DNA from: Brevibacillus sp. SYP-B805 | Lineage (GTDB): Bacteria > Bacillota > Bacilli > Brevibacillales > Brevibacillaceae | Direction: 5' to 3' | DNA: 64,000 bases | NCBI RefSeq assembly: GCF_011059135.1 | Contig: NZ_JAALGD010000001.1 | Location: 434,001 to 498,000 of the forward strand | Shown here: in pieces, positions 8,099-16,544 of the stretch | Position numbering within the stretch: position 1 is the stretch's first letter | How the letters are laid out: each line of letters opens with the position of its first letter | The notes under the pieces: generated by a model | Database searches by the model: none | What the model was told of the DNA's origin: nothing | The model's input: only the letters and a program-made list of their open reading frames with translations | Program-made: the position numbers and the translations under genes

Positions 8099-8566
8099 TT
8101 ATTCACAGCATTTTTCAACGGATTGGCGGTTGAGATATTTTTCCAGGGAGGAGAAGCTCATGCTCCACGCCTTGGTAAACCATTCCCGCGCTTCCTCCCA
8201 TTCAGGCGTATCCCTCCAGCCGGTATGCAGCAGATGGATTTCCGTTCCTTCTTCCCGTGGATAGAAGAAGACCATCACGTGAGTCAGCGGACGAACCTCA
8301 TTCATCACATGGTGAAACTGACTGGAGCCTTTCCATTCGAACGCCAGCAGCTTGTTCTCCTCGATCGCCAGCACCTTGCAGCCGATCGTGCTGTCCACTT
8401 CCTTGTTGGCAGGGTTCCAGTACAGCTCGTATCTGCCACCTACCATAGGTTCCACATTTGCTTCCTGCGTTAACCATCCTTGCAAATGTTCATTTACGGT
8501 AAACATCCGAAACACTTCTTCCACGGGCCGATTGATCTGTAAGGATAGTTGAATCAACTTGTCCAC
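8099..8566 (-). CDS. SRPBCC (AHSA1/START-like) domain protein
   Basis: The product is 155 residues. The pattern is that of the AHSA1-like branch of SRPBCC proteins: an N-terminal strand LSLQINRPVEEVFRMFT, HLQGWLTQEANVEPMVGGRYEL, the central VLAIEENKLLAFEWKG strand, and a long C-terminal helix WEEAREWFTKAWSMSFSSLEKYL. These helix-grip proteins have a hydrophobic cavity and bind small ligands or partner proteins; the ligand here is unknown. The C-terminus ends in a CC pair, which is not a family feature. It is transcribed away from the SDR remnant, sharing an AT-rich divergent intergenic region at 8567-8631. Confidence 0.85.
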   Translation of the reverse strand: MDKLIQLSLQINRPVEEVFRMFTVNEHLQGWLTQEANVEPMVGGRYELYWNPANKEVDSTIGCKVLAIEENKLLAFEWKGSSQFHHVMNEVRPLTHVMVFFYPREEGTEIHLLHTGWRDTPEWEEAREWFTKAWSMSFSSLEKYLNRQSVEKCCE

Positions 8567-8631
8567 TACATATCCCTCCCTTGTACTATTCTAACTATAC
8601 AAAATAATAAGAATTCACGAAAGGAGGGGCA

Positions 8632-8858
8632 ATGGGTATCATCTATTTTTTACAGGTTTTCCTGGTTTCATTGCCACCCGGCTGATCAAACGGATTTTCT
8701 TGGGGAATCTCCGGGCCAAGTACGACAATACGATGGCCGCTGCCGACTTGCGTGTAGGCGGCATTGAATGTCCGCCATTATCTTTCTATCTCGACCGCTG
8801 TGTCACCTATTTTGCCAATCATCGCGATGACCCCGACAAACGGATTGCGGTTCATTGA
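8632..8858 (+). pseudogene. Frameshifted, internally deleted SDR-type reductase remnant
   Basis: A good ribosome site (AAGGAGG) precedes ATG 8632, which reads MGIIYFLQ and then runs into a stop after 17 codons. One base lost in the T-run at 8646-8651 would restore a nucleotide-binding start, YF-x-TGFPGFIATRLIKRIF, read from about 8652 in the next frame. That matches the N-terminus of the NAD(P)-binding male-sterility/SDR reductases of Bacillales. The same frame then continues through about 50 unrelated-looking residues and ends PPLSFYLDRCVTYFANHRDDPD.., which looks like a C-terminal tail. At about 70 codons in place of several hundred, most of the gene is missing. I read this as a dead gene with a frameshift and an internal deletion. 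Confidence 0.6.
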
Positions 8859-8887
8859 TTGACCCGGCCAGGCCGGAATGGTAGCAT
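8859..8887 (+). promoter_or_regulatory. Candidate sigma-A promoter for the FliF-domain-like gene
   Basis: TTGACC at 8859-8864 and TAGCAT at 8882-8887 are separated by 17 bases. The -10 is imperfect. The promoter lies 42 bases before the ATG of the downstream gene. Confidence 0.5.
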
Positions 8888-8929
8888 GATAGCGTTACAA
8901 GTTATCATCTGGCTGGAGGAGGTATCGGG

Positions 8930-9208
8930 ATGGCATTGACAAAGAAACGTTCCGTTTGGATAGGGGTTGTGCTGCTCGTGGTGCTCGCCATCGCCGCCAC
9001 CTGGGCGATCACCAGCAAGAAGGATAGCTCTCCCTATGTCAATTTGGTTTCCTACAAATTGTCCAAGAAGCAGCAGCAGGAAGTGGAAGCATTTCTGCAG
9101 AAAAAAGGCTATGACTATCAGGTGAAGGACCAAAACGTTCTGGTCCACCAAAATCAGCGGAATGATATCTTGGTGGAGATGGGTGCCGAGGGCATCCCTT
9201 CCCCATAA
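8930..9208 (+). CDS. Membrane protein with a stand-alone FliF/YscJ-like ring-building domain
   Basis: The product is 92 residues from ATG 8930, behind GGAGGAGG. A basic N-terminus is followed by one membrane helix (VWIGVVLLVVLAIAATWAI, about residues 9-27) and a single small domain. That domain lines up with the first ring-building domain of FliF encoded at 23154-24734: SPYVNLVSYKLSKKQQQEVE against QPVYKSLYNQRLSEQEVGLI, then FLQKKGYDYQV against QLESQGIPYRI, and ILVEMGAEGIPS against VIVDLAAQGIPS. In FliF, SctJ/YscJ and SpoIIIAG relatives this fold helps build membrane rings. Here it ends right after GIPSP, with no second domain. It has its own promoter and terminator and stands about 13 kb from the flagellar operon. 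The similarity is by eye; the function is unknown. Confidence 0.72.
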   Translation: MALTKKRSVWIGVVLLVVLAIAATWAITSKKDSSPYVNLVSYKLSKKQQQEVEAFLQKKGYDYQVKDQNVLVHQNQRNDILVEMGAEGIPSP

Positions 9209-9220
9209 TGGAACGTCGGG

Positions 9221-9249
9221 AGAAGAGCAGCGATGCTCTTCTTCTGTGT
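9221..9249 (+). terminator. Intrinsic terminator after the FliF-domain-like gene
   Basis: The stem AGAAGAGCA / TGCTCTTCT with a GCGA loop is followed by TCTGTGTT. It begins 12 bases after the stop codon. Confidence 0.75.
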
Positions 9250-9280
9250 TATTTGGGGACAACCGGCGCATCAAAACGGC

Positions 9281-9310
9281 AAAAAAAATGCCTGGTTGGC
9301 TCAACCAGGC
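9281..9310 (-). terminator. Strong intrinsic terminator on the minus strand with no gene before it
   Basis: A perfect nine-base stem (GCCTGGTTG / CAACCAGGC) with a three-base loop is followed, on the minus strand, by eight uninterrupted U (A-run 9281-9288 on the plus strand). No convincing minus-strand coding region ends before it, so it may close a small RNA. Confidence 0.78.
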
Positions 9311-9698
9311 GAAATGAATGGTAACGAACGTCTATCTTCTTTATCGGTATTTTCATCCTTTTGATAAAGCTTTTTTTCTTCAGGACTGGTAAAAAAGTTA
9401 GCGTCATTTTACAATAATACCAACAAAAGTCCCGAAAATAGAAAAAGTTATCTAGGATATTTGAGCGATTTTCTCGCTTTCGGCAAACACGGATGGGCAT
9501 GATGGCCGCTTTGATCAGTACCATTTTCCTAACCGGCGCTCACATCCCCGAAGCGTGACCCTGTCCGTTTTTCTGTCCTGCTGCCTCGCCATGACGGGCA
9601 GCGCGATCAGCCGCCGTCTTGGGCTCAAGCAGCCCGTGACCCAGGACATGCGCTTCGCCCGTTCGGATAGGTTCGCCGGGAAAAGGAGGAATTCCTTG
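9311..9698. other. Long intergenic region; AT-rich left half, GC-rich right half
   Basis: From 9311 to about 9480 the sequence is AT-rich and contains possible minus-strand promoter elements (a TATTAT-like -10 near 9410, complement). From about 9480 to 9698 composition becomes GC-rich and a frame is open into the lipoprotein gene without a start having a ribosome site. No gene is supported on either strand. The left part is the likely source of a small minus-strand transcript ending at the terminator at 9281-9310. Confidence 0.4.
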
Positions 9699-10745
9699 AT
9701 GAAAACGTGTTGGCGTGCGTGCTTCCCGCTGCTGGTAAGCTGTGTGCTGCTGGTTTCCTGCTCGGCCTCCAAACAGGAGCGCATGGAGCAGAATCGGTTT
9801 GACATGGAGCTGGAAGCGATCGAGAAGGTTTCCGTGCTGTCGACGGACGGGAAGGAGGTTACGCTGAATCTGCCGGTATTCCTGGAAGAGCTTGGCCAGC
9901 AGGATAAGGATCTGCAGCGGGTGGAAGAGCCGCTGCAGAACAGGGACCTGCGCTATACCCTGATCGTCCGCCGCAGGGGAGAGGCACCGCTGGTTGTGGA
10001 AGTAGGAAAAGAGGCAAGCCAGATTGGCAATGTCTCCTACAGCGGGAAAGGAGCAGGGGGCTTTTACCGTTGGATTCGGAAGCTGACGGCAGAAGCGATT
10101 CTTGCTGCCCCTGTACAGGCTGTGGAAGCAAGCGCGGGCGATCTGGATCGTTCGCTTGCCCTGGATGGCCGGCAATCGGCGGAGATTGCTTCCCTTTTGC
10201 GCACGGCGAAGTACCACCCCGGTGAAGAGCAGAAACGCTACCCCGTGTATCCCGACTATCGGCTGAAGCTGGATAACGGCGGGCAGATGATCGAGGTATC
10301 TTTGCTCACCCCGACGATGTTTGCCGTGAAATGGGGAAACGAAACGCTTTATTACGATGGCTCCAGCCAGCTCTTTTCGCGCTTGACGGAATGGCTGCCG
10401 CCGCATTCGACCGCACTCAATCCGATCGCCCCGCTTTTTAAAGCGATGGAATGCAGGTTATATCCGGGCAGCGCAGCCCAAGTCAAGCATCAGGTCTGGA
10501 AGGTGGACCGTTCCATCGAAAATCAAGCCATTCTGCATCAGATGATCCGGCTTCTCCATCAAGGGATTCCCTCCAACCAGCCCGCTGCGGCAGGGAAAGA
10601 GCTGTATACGGTCGTGTTCGTCGTCGGCGGGGTACCCCATACCCTGAAAATGTACGACAGTACTTTTGTGTTGGACGGGCAGCGCTATCGGCATCCGCAC
10701 ATTGACCAAACCTTGCTGCAGCTTGTTGGCAGCATGCAAAATTAA
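9699..10745 (+). CDS. Uncharacterised lipoprotein
   Basis: The start is ATG 9699, behind AAAAGGAGGA, giving 348 residues. The N-terminus MKTCWRACFPLLVSCVLLVSC is a lipoprotein signal with lipobox LVSC, so the mature protein should be anchored outside the membrane. The body looks like three repeats of a beta-rich module that reads a -KVSVLSTDGKEVTL-, -YRLKLDNGGQMIEVSL- or -LYTVVFVVGGVPHTLKM- type strand followed by residues such as PVYPDY. I do not recognise the family. It is the last gene of the variable region and ends in a terminator before sucC. Nothing in the sequence points to a substrate or partner. Confidence 0.7.
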   Translation: MKTCWRACFPLLVSCVLLVSCSASKQERMEQNRFDMELEAIEKVSVLSTDGKEVTLNLPVFLEELGQQDKDLQRVEEPLQNRDLRYTLIVRRRGEAPLVVEVGKEASQIGNVSYSGKGAGGFYRWIRKLTAEAILAAPVQAVEASAGDLDRSLALDGRQSAEIASLLRTAKYHPGEEQKRYPVYPDYRLKLDNGGQMIEVSLLTPTMFAVKWGNETLYYDGSSQLFSRLTEWLPPHSTALNPIAPLFKAMECRLYPGSAAQVKHQVWKVDRSIENQAILHQMIRLLHQGIPSNQPAAAGKELYTVVFVVGGVPHTLKMYDSTFVLDGQRYRHPHIDQTLLQLVGSMQN

Positions 10746-10775
10746 GCCGCTACTCCTCATGAGAAGCGGCTTATT
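10743..10775 (+). terminator. Intrinsic terminator after the lipoprotein gene
   Basis: The stem TAAGCCGCT / AGCGGCTTA is followed by TTTGG. The first arm overlaps the TAA stop codon of the lipoprotein gene. Confidence 0.75.
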
Positions 10776-10815
10776 TGGTGAGGCTAAGAGTGCAGCACTA
10801 CCACTTTTGCAAAAA

Positions 10816-10844
10816 TTGTCGTAGAATAGTAAACGTTGCATGAT
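10816..10844 (+). promoter_or_regulatory. Possible sigma-A promoter for sucCD
   Basis: TTGTCG and CATGAT with a 17-base spacer lie about 90 bases before sucC. Both hexamers are imperfect; other AT-rich hexamers nearby could also serve. Confidence 0.35.
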
Positions 10845-10931
10845 TGTTGGCAGGATTTCACCCGCATATAGAGAATACCTCATGCTGGGCCAAAATCTGC
10901 CTATCTTTTTACTGCCATAGGAGGATGGAGA

Positions 10932-12092
10932 ATGAACATTCACGAGTATCAAGGCAAAGAGATACTTAAGCAGTATGGGGTGAAGGTGCCGGAAGGCCGC
11001 GTCGCGTTTACCGTGGAGGAAGCGGTAGCGGCAGCGAAAGAACTGGGCACCTCCGTCGTCGTCGTGAAAGCCCAAATTCACGCTGGCGGCCGCGGAAAAG
11101 CGGGTGGTGTCAAGGTTGCCAAGAATCTGGATGAAGTGCGCACTTACGCGGAACAGCTCCTCGGCAAAGTGCTTGTCACGCACCAAACAGGCCCGGAAGG
11201 CAAAGAAGTAAAGCGCCTTCTGATCGAACAGGGCTGCGATATCAAGAAAGAATACTACGTCGGCCTTGTGGTTGACCGTTCCACGGGACGCGTTGTCATG
11301 ATGGCGTCCGAGGAGGGCGGCACGGAGATCGAGGAAGTAGCGGCACGTACGCCGGAGAAGATTTTCAAAGAAGTGATCGATCCGGTAACCGGACTGAATC
11401 CTTTCCAGGCCCAACGTCTGGCATACGCGATCAACATTCCGAATGAGCTGGTCAAGAAAGCCGCTCAGTTTATGATGAGCCTTTACAAAGCGTTTGTGGA
11501 TAAAGATTGCTCCATCGCGGAGATCAACCCGCTGGTCGTAACCGGTGACGGCGAAGTGATGGCGCTTGACGCGAAGCTCAATTTCGACAGCAACGCGCTG
11601 TTCCGTCATCCGGAAATCGTGGCACTGCGGGATCTGGACGAAGAAGATGAAAAAGAAATCGAAGCGTCCAAATACGATCTTTCCTATATCGCCCTTGACG
11701 GCAACATCGGCTGCATGGTGAACGGCGCGGGTTTGGCGATGGCCACCATGGATATCATCAAGTTCTATGGCGGTGAGCCGGCCAACTTCCTGGATGTAGG
11801 CGGCGGCGCTACCGAAGAGAAAGTAACCGAAGCCTTCAAGATCATCCTGAAAGACCCGAAAGTAAAAGGCATCTTCGTCAACATCTTTGGCGGCATCATG
11901 AAGTGTGACGTCATCGCCAACGGGGTGATTGCCGCAGCGAAGCAGGTGAAGCTGGATCGTCCGCTGGTGGTTCGTCTGGAAGGCACCAACGTGGAGCTGG
12001 GCAAGAAGATCCTGAACGAGTCCGGCCTGAATATCGTAGCGGCCGAATCCATGGCAGACGGCGCCCAAAAGATTGTCTCGCTGGTAAAGTAA
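10932..12092 (+). CDS. sucC: Succinyl-CoA synthetase (ADP-forming) beta subunit
   Basis: The product is 386 residues, the normal length. It catalyses, with SucD, the reversible conversion of succinyl-CoA, ADP and phosphate to succinate, ATP and CoA in the TCA cycle. Visible motifs: [17 protein letters not shown] at the start, the ATP-grasp elements [18 protein letters not shown] and [27 protein letters not shown] with metal ligands, [18 protein letters not shown], and the power-helix region FLDVGGGA. It starts at ATG 10932 after AGGAGGATGGAGA. It is the first gene of the conserved block and is followed by sucD 48 bases later. Confidence 0.97.
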   Translation: MNIHEYQGKEILKQYGVKVPEGRVAFTVEEAVAAAKELGTSVVVVKAQIHAGGRGKAGGVKVAKNLDEVRTYAEQLLGKVLVTHQTGPEGKEVKRLLIEQGCDIKKEYYVGLVVDRSTGRVVMMASEEGGTEIEEVAARTPEKIFKEVIDPVTGLNPFQAQRLAYAINIPNELVKKAAQFMMSLYKAFVDKDCSIAEINPLVVTGDGEVMALDAKLNFDSNALFRHPEIVALRDLDEEDEKEIEASKYDLSYIALDGNIGCMVNGAGLAMATMDIIKFYGGEPANFLDVGGGATEEKVTEAFKIILKDPKVKGIFVNIFGGIMKCDVIANGVIAAAKQVKLDRPLVVRLEGTNVELGKKILNESGLNIVAAESMADGAQKIVSLVK

Positions 12093-12140
12093 GCGGCGTT
12101 TTGATGAGTGCGACACGGAGAAAAGGTGGGGTAAAACGCG

Positions 12141-13052
12141 ATGAGTATTCTGGTTAACAAAAATACGAAGGTTATCACACAGGGTATCACAGGAAAAGCA
12201 GGTCTGTTCCATACGCGTCAGGCGATTGAATACGGCACCAACATTGTCGGAGGTACTTCTCCCGGCAAAGGCGGCACCGAGGTGGATGGCATCCCGGTAT
12301 TTAATACCGTGGCCGAAGCGGTAGCCAAAACAGGAGCAAACGCGTCCGTGATCTACGTGGCAGCGCCGTTTGCCGCAGACGCCATCATGGAAGCGGTAGA
12401 TGCCGAGCTCGATCTCGTGATTTGCATCACCGAGGGGATTCCGGTGCTCGACATGGTGAAAGTGAAACGCTACATGGAAGGCAAAAAGACCCGTCTGATC
12501 GGGCCGAACTGCCCTGGCGTCATCACGCCGGGCGAGTGCAAAATCGGGATCATGCCGGGATACATTCACACGCCCGGAAAAGTGGGCATCGTTTCCCGTT
12601 CCGGCACCCTCACGTATGAGGCCGTTCATCAAACCACGTCGCGCGGCATCGGCCAATCCACGGCGGTTGGCATCGGCGGCGACCCGGTGAAAGGCATGGA
12701 ATTTATCGACGTGCTGAAGCTGTTTAATGAAGATCCGGATACCGAAGCGGTGATCATGATCGGCGAGATCGGCGGCACCGCCGAGGAAGAAGCGGCCGAA
12801 TGGATCGCGGCCAACATGAAAAAACCGGTTGTCGGCTTCATTGGCGGTCAAACCGCTCCTCCAGGAAAACGGATGGGCCATGCCGGCGCGATTATCTCCG
12901 GCGGGAAGGGTACGGCTGCCGAGAAAATCAAGAAGATGGAAGAATGCGGCATCCGCGTGGCAAAAACGCCTGCCGTGATCGGGGAGACGCTCGTGGAAGT
13001 GCTGAAAGAGAAAGGCTTGCTGGAGAAAGTCATCACCTCTCCCGTGAAGTAA
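12141..13052 (+). CDS. sucD: Succinyl-CoA synthetase (ADP-forming) alpha subunit
   Basis: The product is 303 residues. The N-terminal CoA-binding Rossmann domain shows [22 protein letters not shown] and [10 protein letters not shown]. The C-terminal ligase domain has [20 protein letters not shown] and [14 protein letters not shown], where the histidine is the one phosphorylated during catalysis. It pairs with SucC encoded just upstream. A strong terminator 13 bases after the stop ends the sucCD unit, so the downstream dprA gene needs its own promoter or read-through. Confidence 0.97.
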   Translation: MSILVNKNTKVITQGITGKAGLFHTRQAIEYGTNIVGGTSPGKGGTEVDGIPVFNTVAEAVAKTGANASVIYVAAPFAADAIMEAVDAELDLVICITEGIPVLDMVKVKRYMEGKKTRLIGPNCPGVITPGECKIGIMPGYIHTPGKVGIVSRSGTLTYEAVHQTTSRGIGQSTAVGIGGDPVKGMEFIDVLKLFNEDPDTEAVIMIGEIGGTAEEEAAEWIAANMKKPVVGFIGGQTAPPGKRMGHAGAIISGGKGTAAEKIKKMEECGIRVAKTPAVIGETLVEVLKEKGLLEKVITSPVK

Positions 13053-13064
13053 GTGCAAATCGTC

Positions 13065-13098
13065 GAAGGGGACGCATGGGCGTCCTCTTCTTTTTTTC
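13065..13098 (+). terminator. Intrinsic terminator after sucD
   Basis: The stem GAAGGGGACGC / GCGTCCTCTTC (one G-U pair) with an ATGG-type loop is followed by TTTTTTTCTTTG. Confidence 0.88.
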
Positions 13099-13233
13099 TT
13101 TGTTTTCCCCCGCAAATACCTTTTATAATGAAAAAACAAAACGGGCGAGTCCGTCTTTTGCGGCTGCGAACGGTCACGCCCGCATTTCATGAAAAACGTC
13201 AACAGGTTTTTCATCATAAAGGTGTTGGTGAAG

Positions 13234-14346
13234 ATGACGGAACGGGCAGGACTGGAGGAGCGGGACTGGTTGTATGCGCTCGCGACGACGCCGGGTGTCG
13301 GGCGGAAGAGATTGCGAAACATTCTGGAAACATGGGGATCGTTGGCTGATTTTGCCGGTCATATTCAACAAAAGCGGGACGATTCGCTGCTGTTCGACAC
13401 GCAGCTGCGCCGATTGCTGCGGGAGCGATTGACGCCCGAGCGGGTCTGGGAGGAGAAACGGAAGCGTGTGGCTGCCGGTATCCGATTCGTCTGCCTGCTG
13501 GATGCGGATTTTCCGGCCGCATTGACCCATATTCCCGACCCGCCTCTTCTGCTTTTTTACAAAGGGGAGCTGGGCTGGCTTGACCGGCCGCTGATTGCGG
13601 TCGTCGGGACGCGCAGGCCGACGCCTTATGGGAAAGCGGCATGCGCACGGCTGTGTGAACAGCTGGCGAAGGCGGGTTTTGTCATTGTCTCCGGCGTCGC
13701 CAGCGGGATTGACGCGGAGGCGCATCGGGCAGCCCTGCGGAGCGGCGCGGGGACGGTCGGGGTGCTGGGATGCGGCATCGATCAGGTATATCCCCCGGTG
13801 AACCGACCGCTGTACCGGCAGGTGGAATCATCCGGCTTGCTCCTGTCCGAATATCCGCCGGGTACGCCACCGCGGCAGGGGCTGTTTCCGGAGCGCAACC
13901 GGATCATCAGCGGCCTTTCGCTCGGCGTGGTGGTGATCGAAGCGGCGGAAAAGAGCGGCTCCCTGATCACGGCCGACTGTGCGCTGGAGCAGGGCAAAGA
14001 GGTGTTTGCCGTGCCTGGGCCCATTTTTTCCGAAGTCAGCGCGGGCCCGCATAACCTGATCAAACAAGGTGCAAAGCTAGTAACAGGATGGGAAGACATT
14101 CTTGACGAGTTCCCCCATCTTGTACCGGCCTTGCGCCGCAGCATCCAACCGGCGGCAGCGCCTCGGCTTGAAGAGGCGGAGCGGAAGCTGCTCGCCTTGA
14201 TTCCGTACGAGCCCGTCCATTGGGACCATCTTCATGAGGCTTTGGACCCGGAGGCGCGGCGCACGATGGATCGGGAACTGGTTTGCCTGGAGACCAAAGG
14301 ATGCATCATCAGCCTGCCGGGAGGTTACTATGCGCGCCGTGAGTAG
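13234..14346 (+). CDS. dprA: DNA processing protein DprA (Smf)
   Basis: DprA binds incoming single-stranded DNA during natural transformation and loads RecA on it. The Rossmann-like core shows VVGTRRPTPYG, VIVSGVASGIDAEAHRAAL, GVLGCGIDQVYPP, LLSEYPPGTPP, FPERNRIISGLSLGVVVIEA and GSLITADCALEQGKEVFAVPG. An N-terminal helix-hairpin-helix-like part (TPGVGRKRLRNILE) precedes it, and a C-terminal winged-helix segment follows (about residues 305-370). I place the start at ATG 13234 (MTERAG), with AAAGGTG before it; the frame is open 15 codons further to ATG 13189, which lacks a ribosome site. The start is therefore less certain than the family. Confidence 0.92.
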   Translation: MTERAGLEERDWLYALATTPGVGRKRLRNILETWGSLADFAGHIQQKRDDSLLFDTQLRRLLRERLTPERVWEEKRKRVAAGIRFVCLLDADFPAALTHIPDPPLLLFYKGELGWLDRPLIAVVGTRRPTPYGKAACARLCEQLAKAGFVIVSGVASGIDAEAHRAALRSGAGTVGVLGCGIDQVYPPVNRPLYRQVESSGLLLSEYPPGTPPRQGLFPERNRIISGLSLGVVVIEAAEKSGSLITADCALEQGKEVFAVPGPIFSEVSAGPHNLIKQGAKLVTGWEDILDEFPHLVPALRRSIQPAAAPRLEEAERKLLALIPYEPVHWDHLHEALDPEARRTMDRELVCLETKGCIISLPGGYYARRE

Positions 14347-14429
14347 CACCGGCAGGCATATGGCGTTTGACAAATGGAAAACCATATTGAATAATAGGGG
14401 AGATTATTACCTCGAGGGGGAGGAAATAA

Positions 14430-16508
14430 ATGGCTGAAGCACTCGTAATAGTCGAATCCCCGGCAAAAGCGAAAACGATAGGCAAATATTTAGGCAGCAA
14501 ATATATCGTCAAAGCGTCCATGGGCCATGTCAGAGACCTCCCGAAAAGCCAGATGGGTGTTGACGTTGAAAAATCGTATGAACCGAAATATATCACCATT
14601 CGCGGGAAGGGAGATGTCCTGAAGTCGCTGAAGGATGCGGCGAAGAAAGTGAAAAAAGTATATCTCGCCGCCGACCCGGATCGCGAGGGGGAGGCAATCG
14701 CCTGGCATTTGGCCCAGTACCTGGGACTGGATATGAGCCAGCCGCTGCGGGTGGTGTTTAACGAGATCACCAAGGATGCGATCAAGGAGGCGTTTAAACA
14801 TCCGCGCCACATCAACATGGATCTGGTGAACGCCCAGCAGGCCCGCCGCATTCTCGACAGGCTGGTGGGCTACAACATCAGTCCGCTCCTGTGGAAAAAG
14901 GTGCGCAAGGGGCTCAGTGCCGGACGCGTGCAGTCCGTCACGGTCAAATTGATCATCGACCGTGAAAAGGAGATCCGCAGCTTCACGCCGGAAGAATACT
15001 GGACGATCACCAGCAAGCTCGTATCCGACGGAAAAGGGTTTGACGCCAAGTTCCACGGCTTCGGCGACGAGAAGGTGGAGCTGCGTTCCGAAGCGGACGT
15101 GAAGGAGATTCTCGACCGGGTCGCCGGCCATCCGTATGTGGTGAAAAAAGTGCAGAAGCGGGAGCGCAAGCGGAATCCCGCCCCGCCGTTCATCACCAGC
15201 TCCCTGCAGCAGGAAGCGGCCCGCAAGCTGAACTTCCGCACCGCCAAGACCATGATGATCGCCCAGCAGCTGTATGAGGGGATCGATCTCGGCAAGGAAG
15301 GCACGGTCGGGTTGATCACCTACATGCGTACCGATTCCACCCGGATTTCCCAGACTGCCCAGCAGGAAGCCAAAGCTTATATCCTGGAGCATTTCGGCCA
15401 GGAATATGCGCTGACCGAAGCGCGGGAACACGGCAAAAGCGAACGGGCCCAGGACGCCCATGAAGCGATCCGTCCGACATCGGTGATGCGCACGCCCGAC
15501 TCCGTCAAAGACTACTTGTCGCGCGACCAGCTGCGCCTGTACCGGCTGATTTGGGAACGCTTCCTGGCAAGCCAGATGGCATCCGCCATCCTGGATACGA
15601 TGAGCGTGGAGATCGAGGCAAACGGCGTCCATTTCCGGGCTTCCGGTTCCAAGGTGAAGTTTCCCGGCTTCATGAAAGTGTACATTGAGGGAAGCGATGA
15701 CAGCGGCAATGAAGAGGATGCCTTATTGCCCCCGCTGGAAGAAGGACAGACGCTGACCCAGCAAGGCATCGAACCCGCCCAGCATTTCACCCAGCCGCCG
15801 CCGCGCTATACGGAGGCGCGCCTCGTCAAAACGCTGGAGGAACTGGGCATCGGGCGGCCGTCCACCTATGCCCCGACGCTGGAAACGATTCAAAAACGGG
15901 GGTACGTGGCGCTGGAAGAGAAGCGCTTCGTCCCCACCGAGCTGGGCGAGATCGTGATTTCGCTGATCGAGGAGTTTTTCCCTGAAATCCTCGACGTCGA
16001 ATTCACCTCGCAGATGGAGTCGGAGCTGGACGAAATCGAGGAAGGCATCATTAACTGGGTGAAGGTACTGGATCAGTTCTATCAGGATTTCGCCAAACGG
16101 GTGGAAGTAGCGGAAGAGAAGATGGAAGATATCGAGATCAAGGATGAAGTGGCCGATGAACAGTGCGACCTGTGCGGACGCCATATGGTGTACAAGATGG
16201 GCCGCTTCGGCAAATTCCTGGCCTGCTCCGGTTTTCCGGAATGCAGGAATACCAAACCGATCGTGAAAGAAATCGGGGTGACCTGCCCGCACTGCCAAAC
16301 CGGTGCCATCATCGAACGGAAAAGCAAAAAGAGCCGCGTTTTTTACGGCTGCAGCCGCTATCCCGAGTGCGAGTGGGTCTCGTGGGACAAACCGATCGCG
16401 CGGCCCTGCCCGAAGTGCGGCGGGCTGCTTGTGGAGAAGAAGCGGAAGAAGCAGGGGATCGGCGTTGCCTGCACCCAGTGCGACTACCAGGAAGAAGCAG
16501 ACGCGTAA
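14430..16508 (+). CDS. topA: DNA topoisomerase I
   Basis: The product is 692 residues, a type IA topoisomerase that relaxes negative supercoils. The Toprim domain has [13 protein letters not shown] at the start and the metal-binding [12 protein letters not shown] at 82-93. The active tyrosine is Tyr298 in [33 protein letters not shown] is also typical. The C-terminus carries three zinc ribbons: CDLC..CSGFPEC, CPHC..CSRYPEC and CPKC..CTQC. The start ATG follows GGGGGAGGAAATAA. trmFO begins 36 bases downstream, the same order as in Bacillus subtilis. Confidence 0.97.
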   Translation: MAEALVIVESPAKAKTIGKYLGSKYIVKASMGHVRDLPKSQMGVDVEKSYEPKYITIRGKGDVLKSLKDAAKKVKKVYLAADPDREGEAIAWHLAQYLGLDMSQPLRVVFNEITKDAIKEAFKHPRHINMDLVNAQQARRILDRLVGYNISPLLWKKVRKGLSAGRVQSVTVKLIIDREKEIRSFTPEEYWTITSKLVSDGKGFDAKFHGFGDEKVELRSEADVKEILDRVAGHPYVVKKVQKRERKRNPAPPFITSSLQQEAARKLNFRTAKTMMIAQQLYEGIDLGKEGTVGLITYMRTDSTRISQTAQQEAKAYILEHFGQEYALTEAREHGKSERAQDAHEAIRPTSVMRTPDSVKDYLSRDQLRLYRLIWERFLASQMASAILDTMSVEIEANGVHFRASGSKVKFPGFMKVYIEGSDDSGNEEDALLPPLEEGQTLTQQGIEPAQHFTQPPPRYTEARLVKTLEELGIGRPSTYAPTLETIQKRGYVALEEKRFVPTELGEIVISLIEEFFPEILDVEFTSQMESELDEIEEGIINWVKVLDQFYQDFAKRVEVAEEKMEDIEIKDEVADEQCDLCGRHMVYKMGRFGKFLACSGFPECRNTKPIVKEIGVTCPHCQTGAIIERKSKKSRVFYGCSRYPECEWVSWDKPIARPCPKCGGLLVEKKRKKQGIGVACTQCDYQEEADA

Positions 16509-16544
16509 GAGATGGAGGAGAACCTCTGCTGGGAGGATTGCATC

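Noticed and set aside
9249-9524. Minus-strand open frame of 91 codons across the AT-rich region
   Set aside because: Its composition is like random sequence, it has no proper ribosome site, and it reads straight through the strong minus-strand terminator at 9281-9310.
9480-9560. Possible c-di-GMP or c-di-AMP riboswitch in the gap before the lipoprotein gene (GGCAAACAC-like sequence)
   Set aside because: The conserved core pairs of those riboswitch classes are not present on either strand.
10458-13322. Very long minus-strand open frame opposite sucC and sucD
   Set aside because: It is a His/Arg-rich shadow of the GC-rich coding sequence on the plus strand and has no motif or ribosome site.
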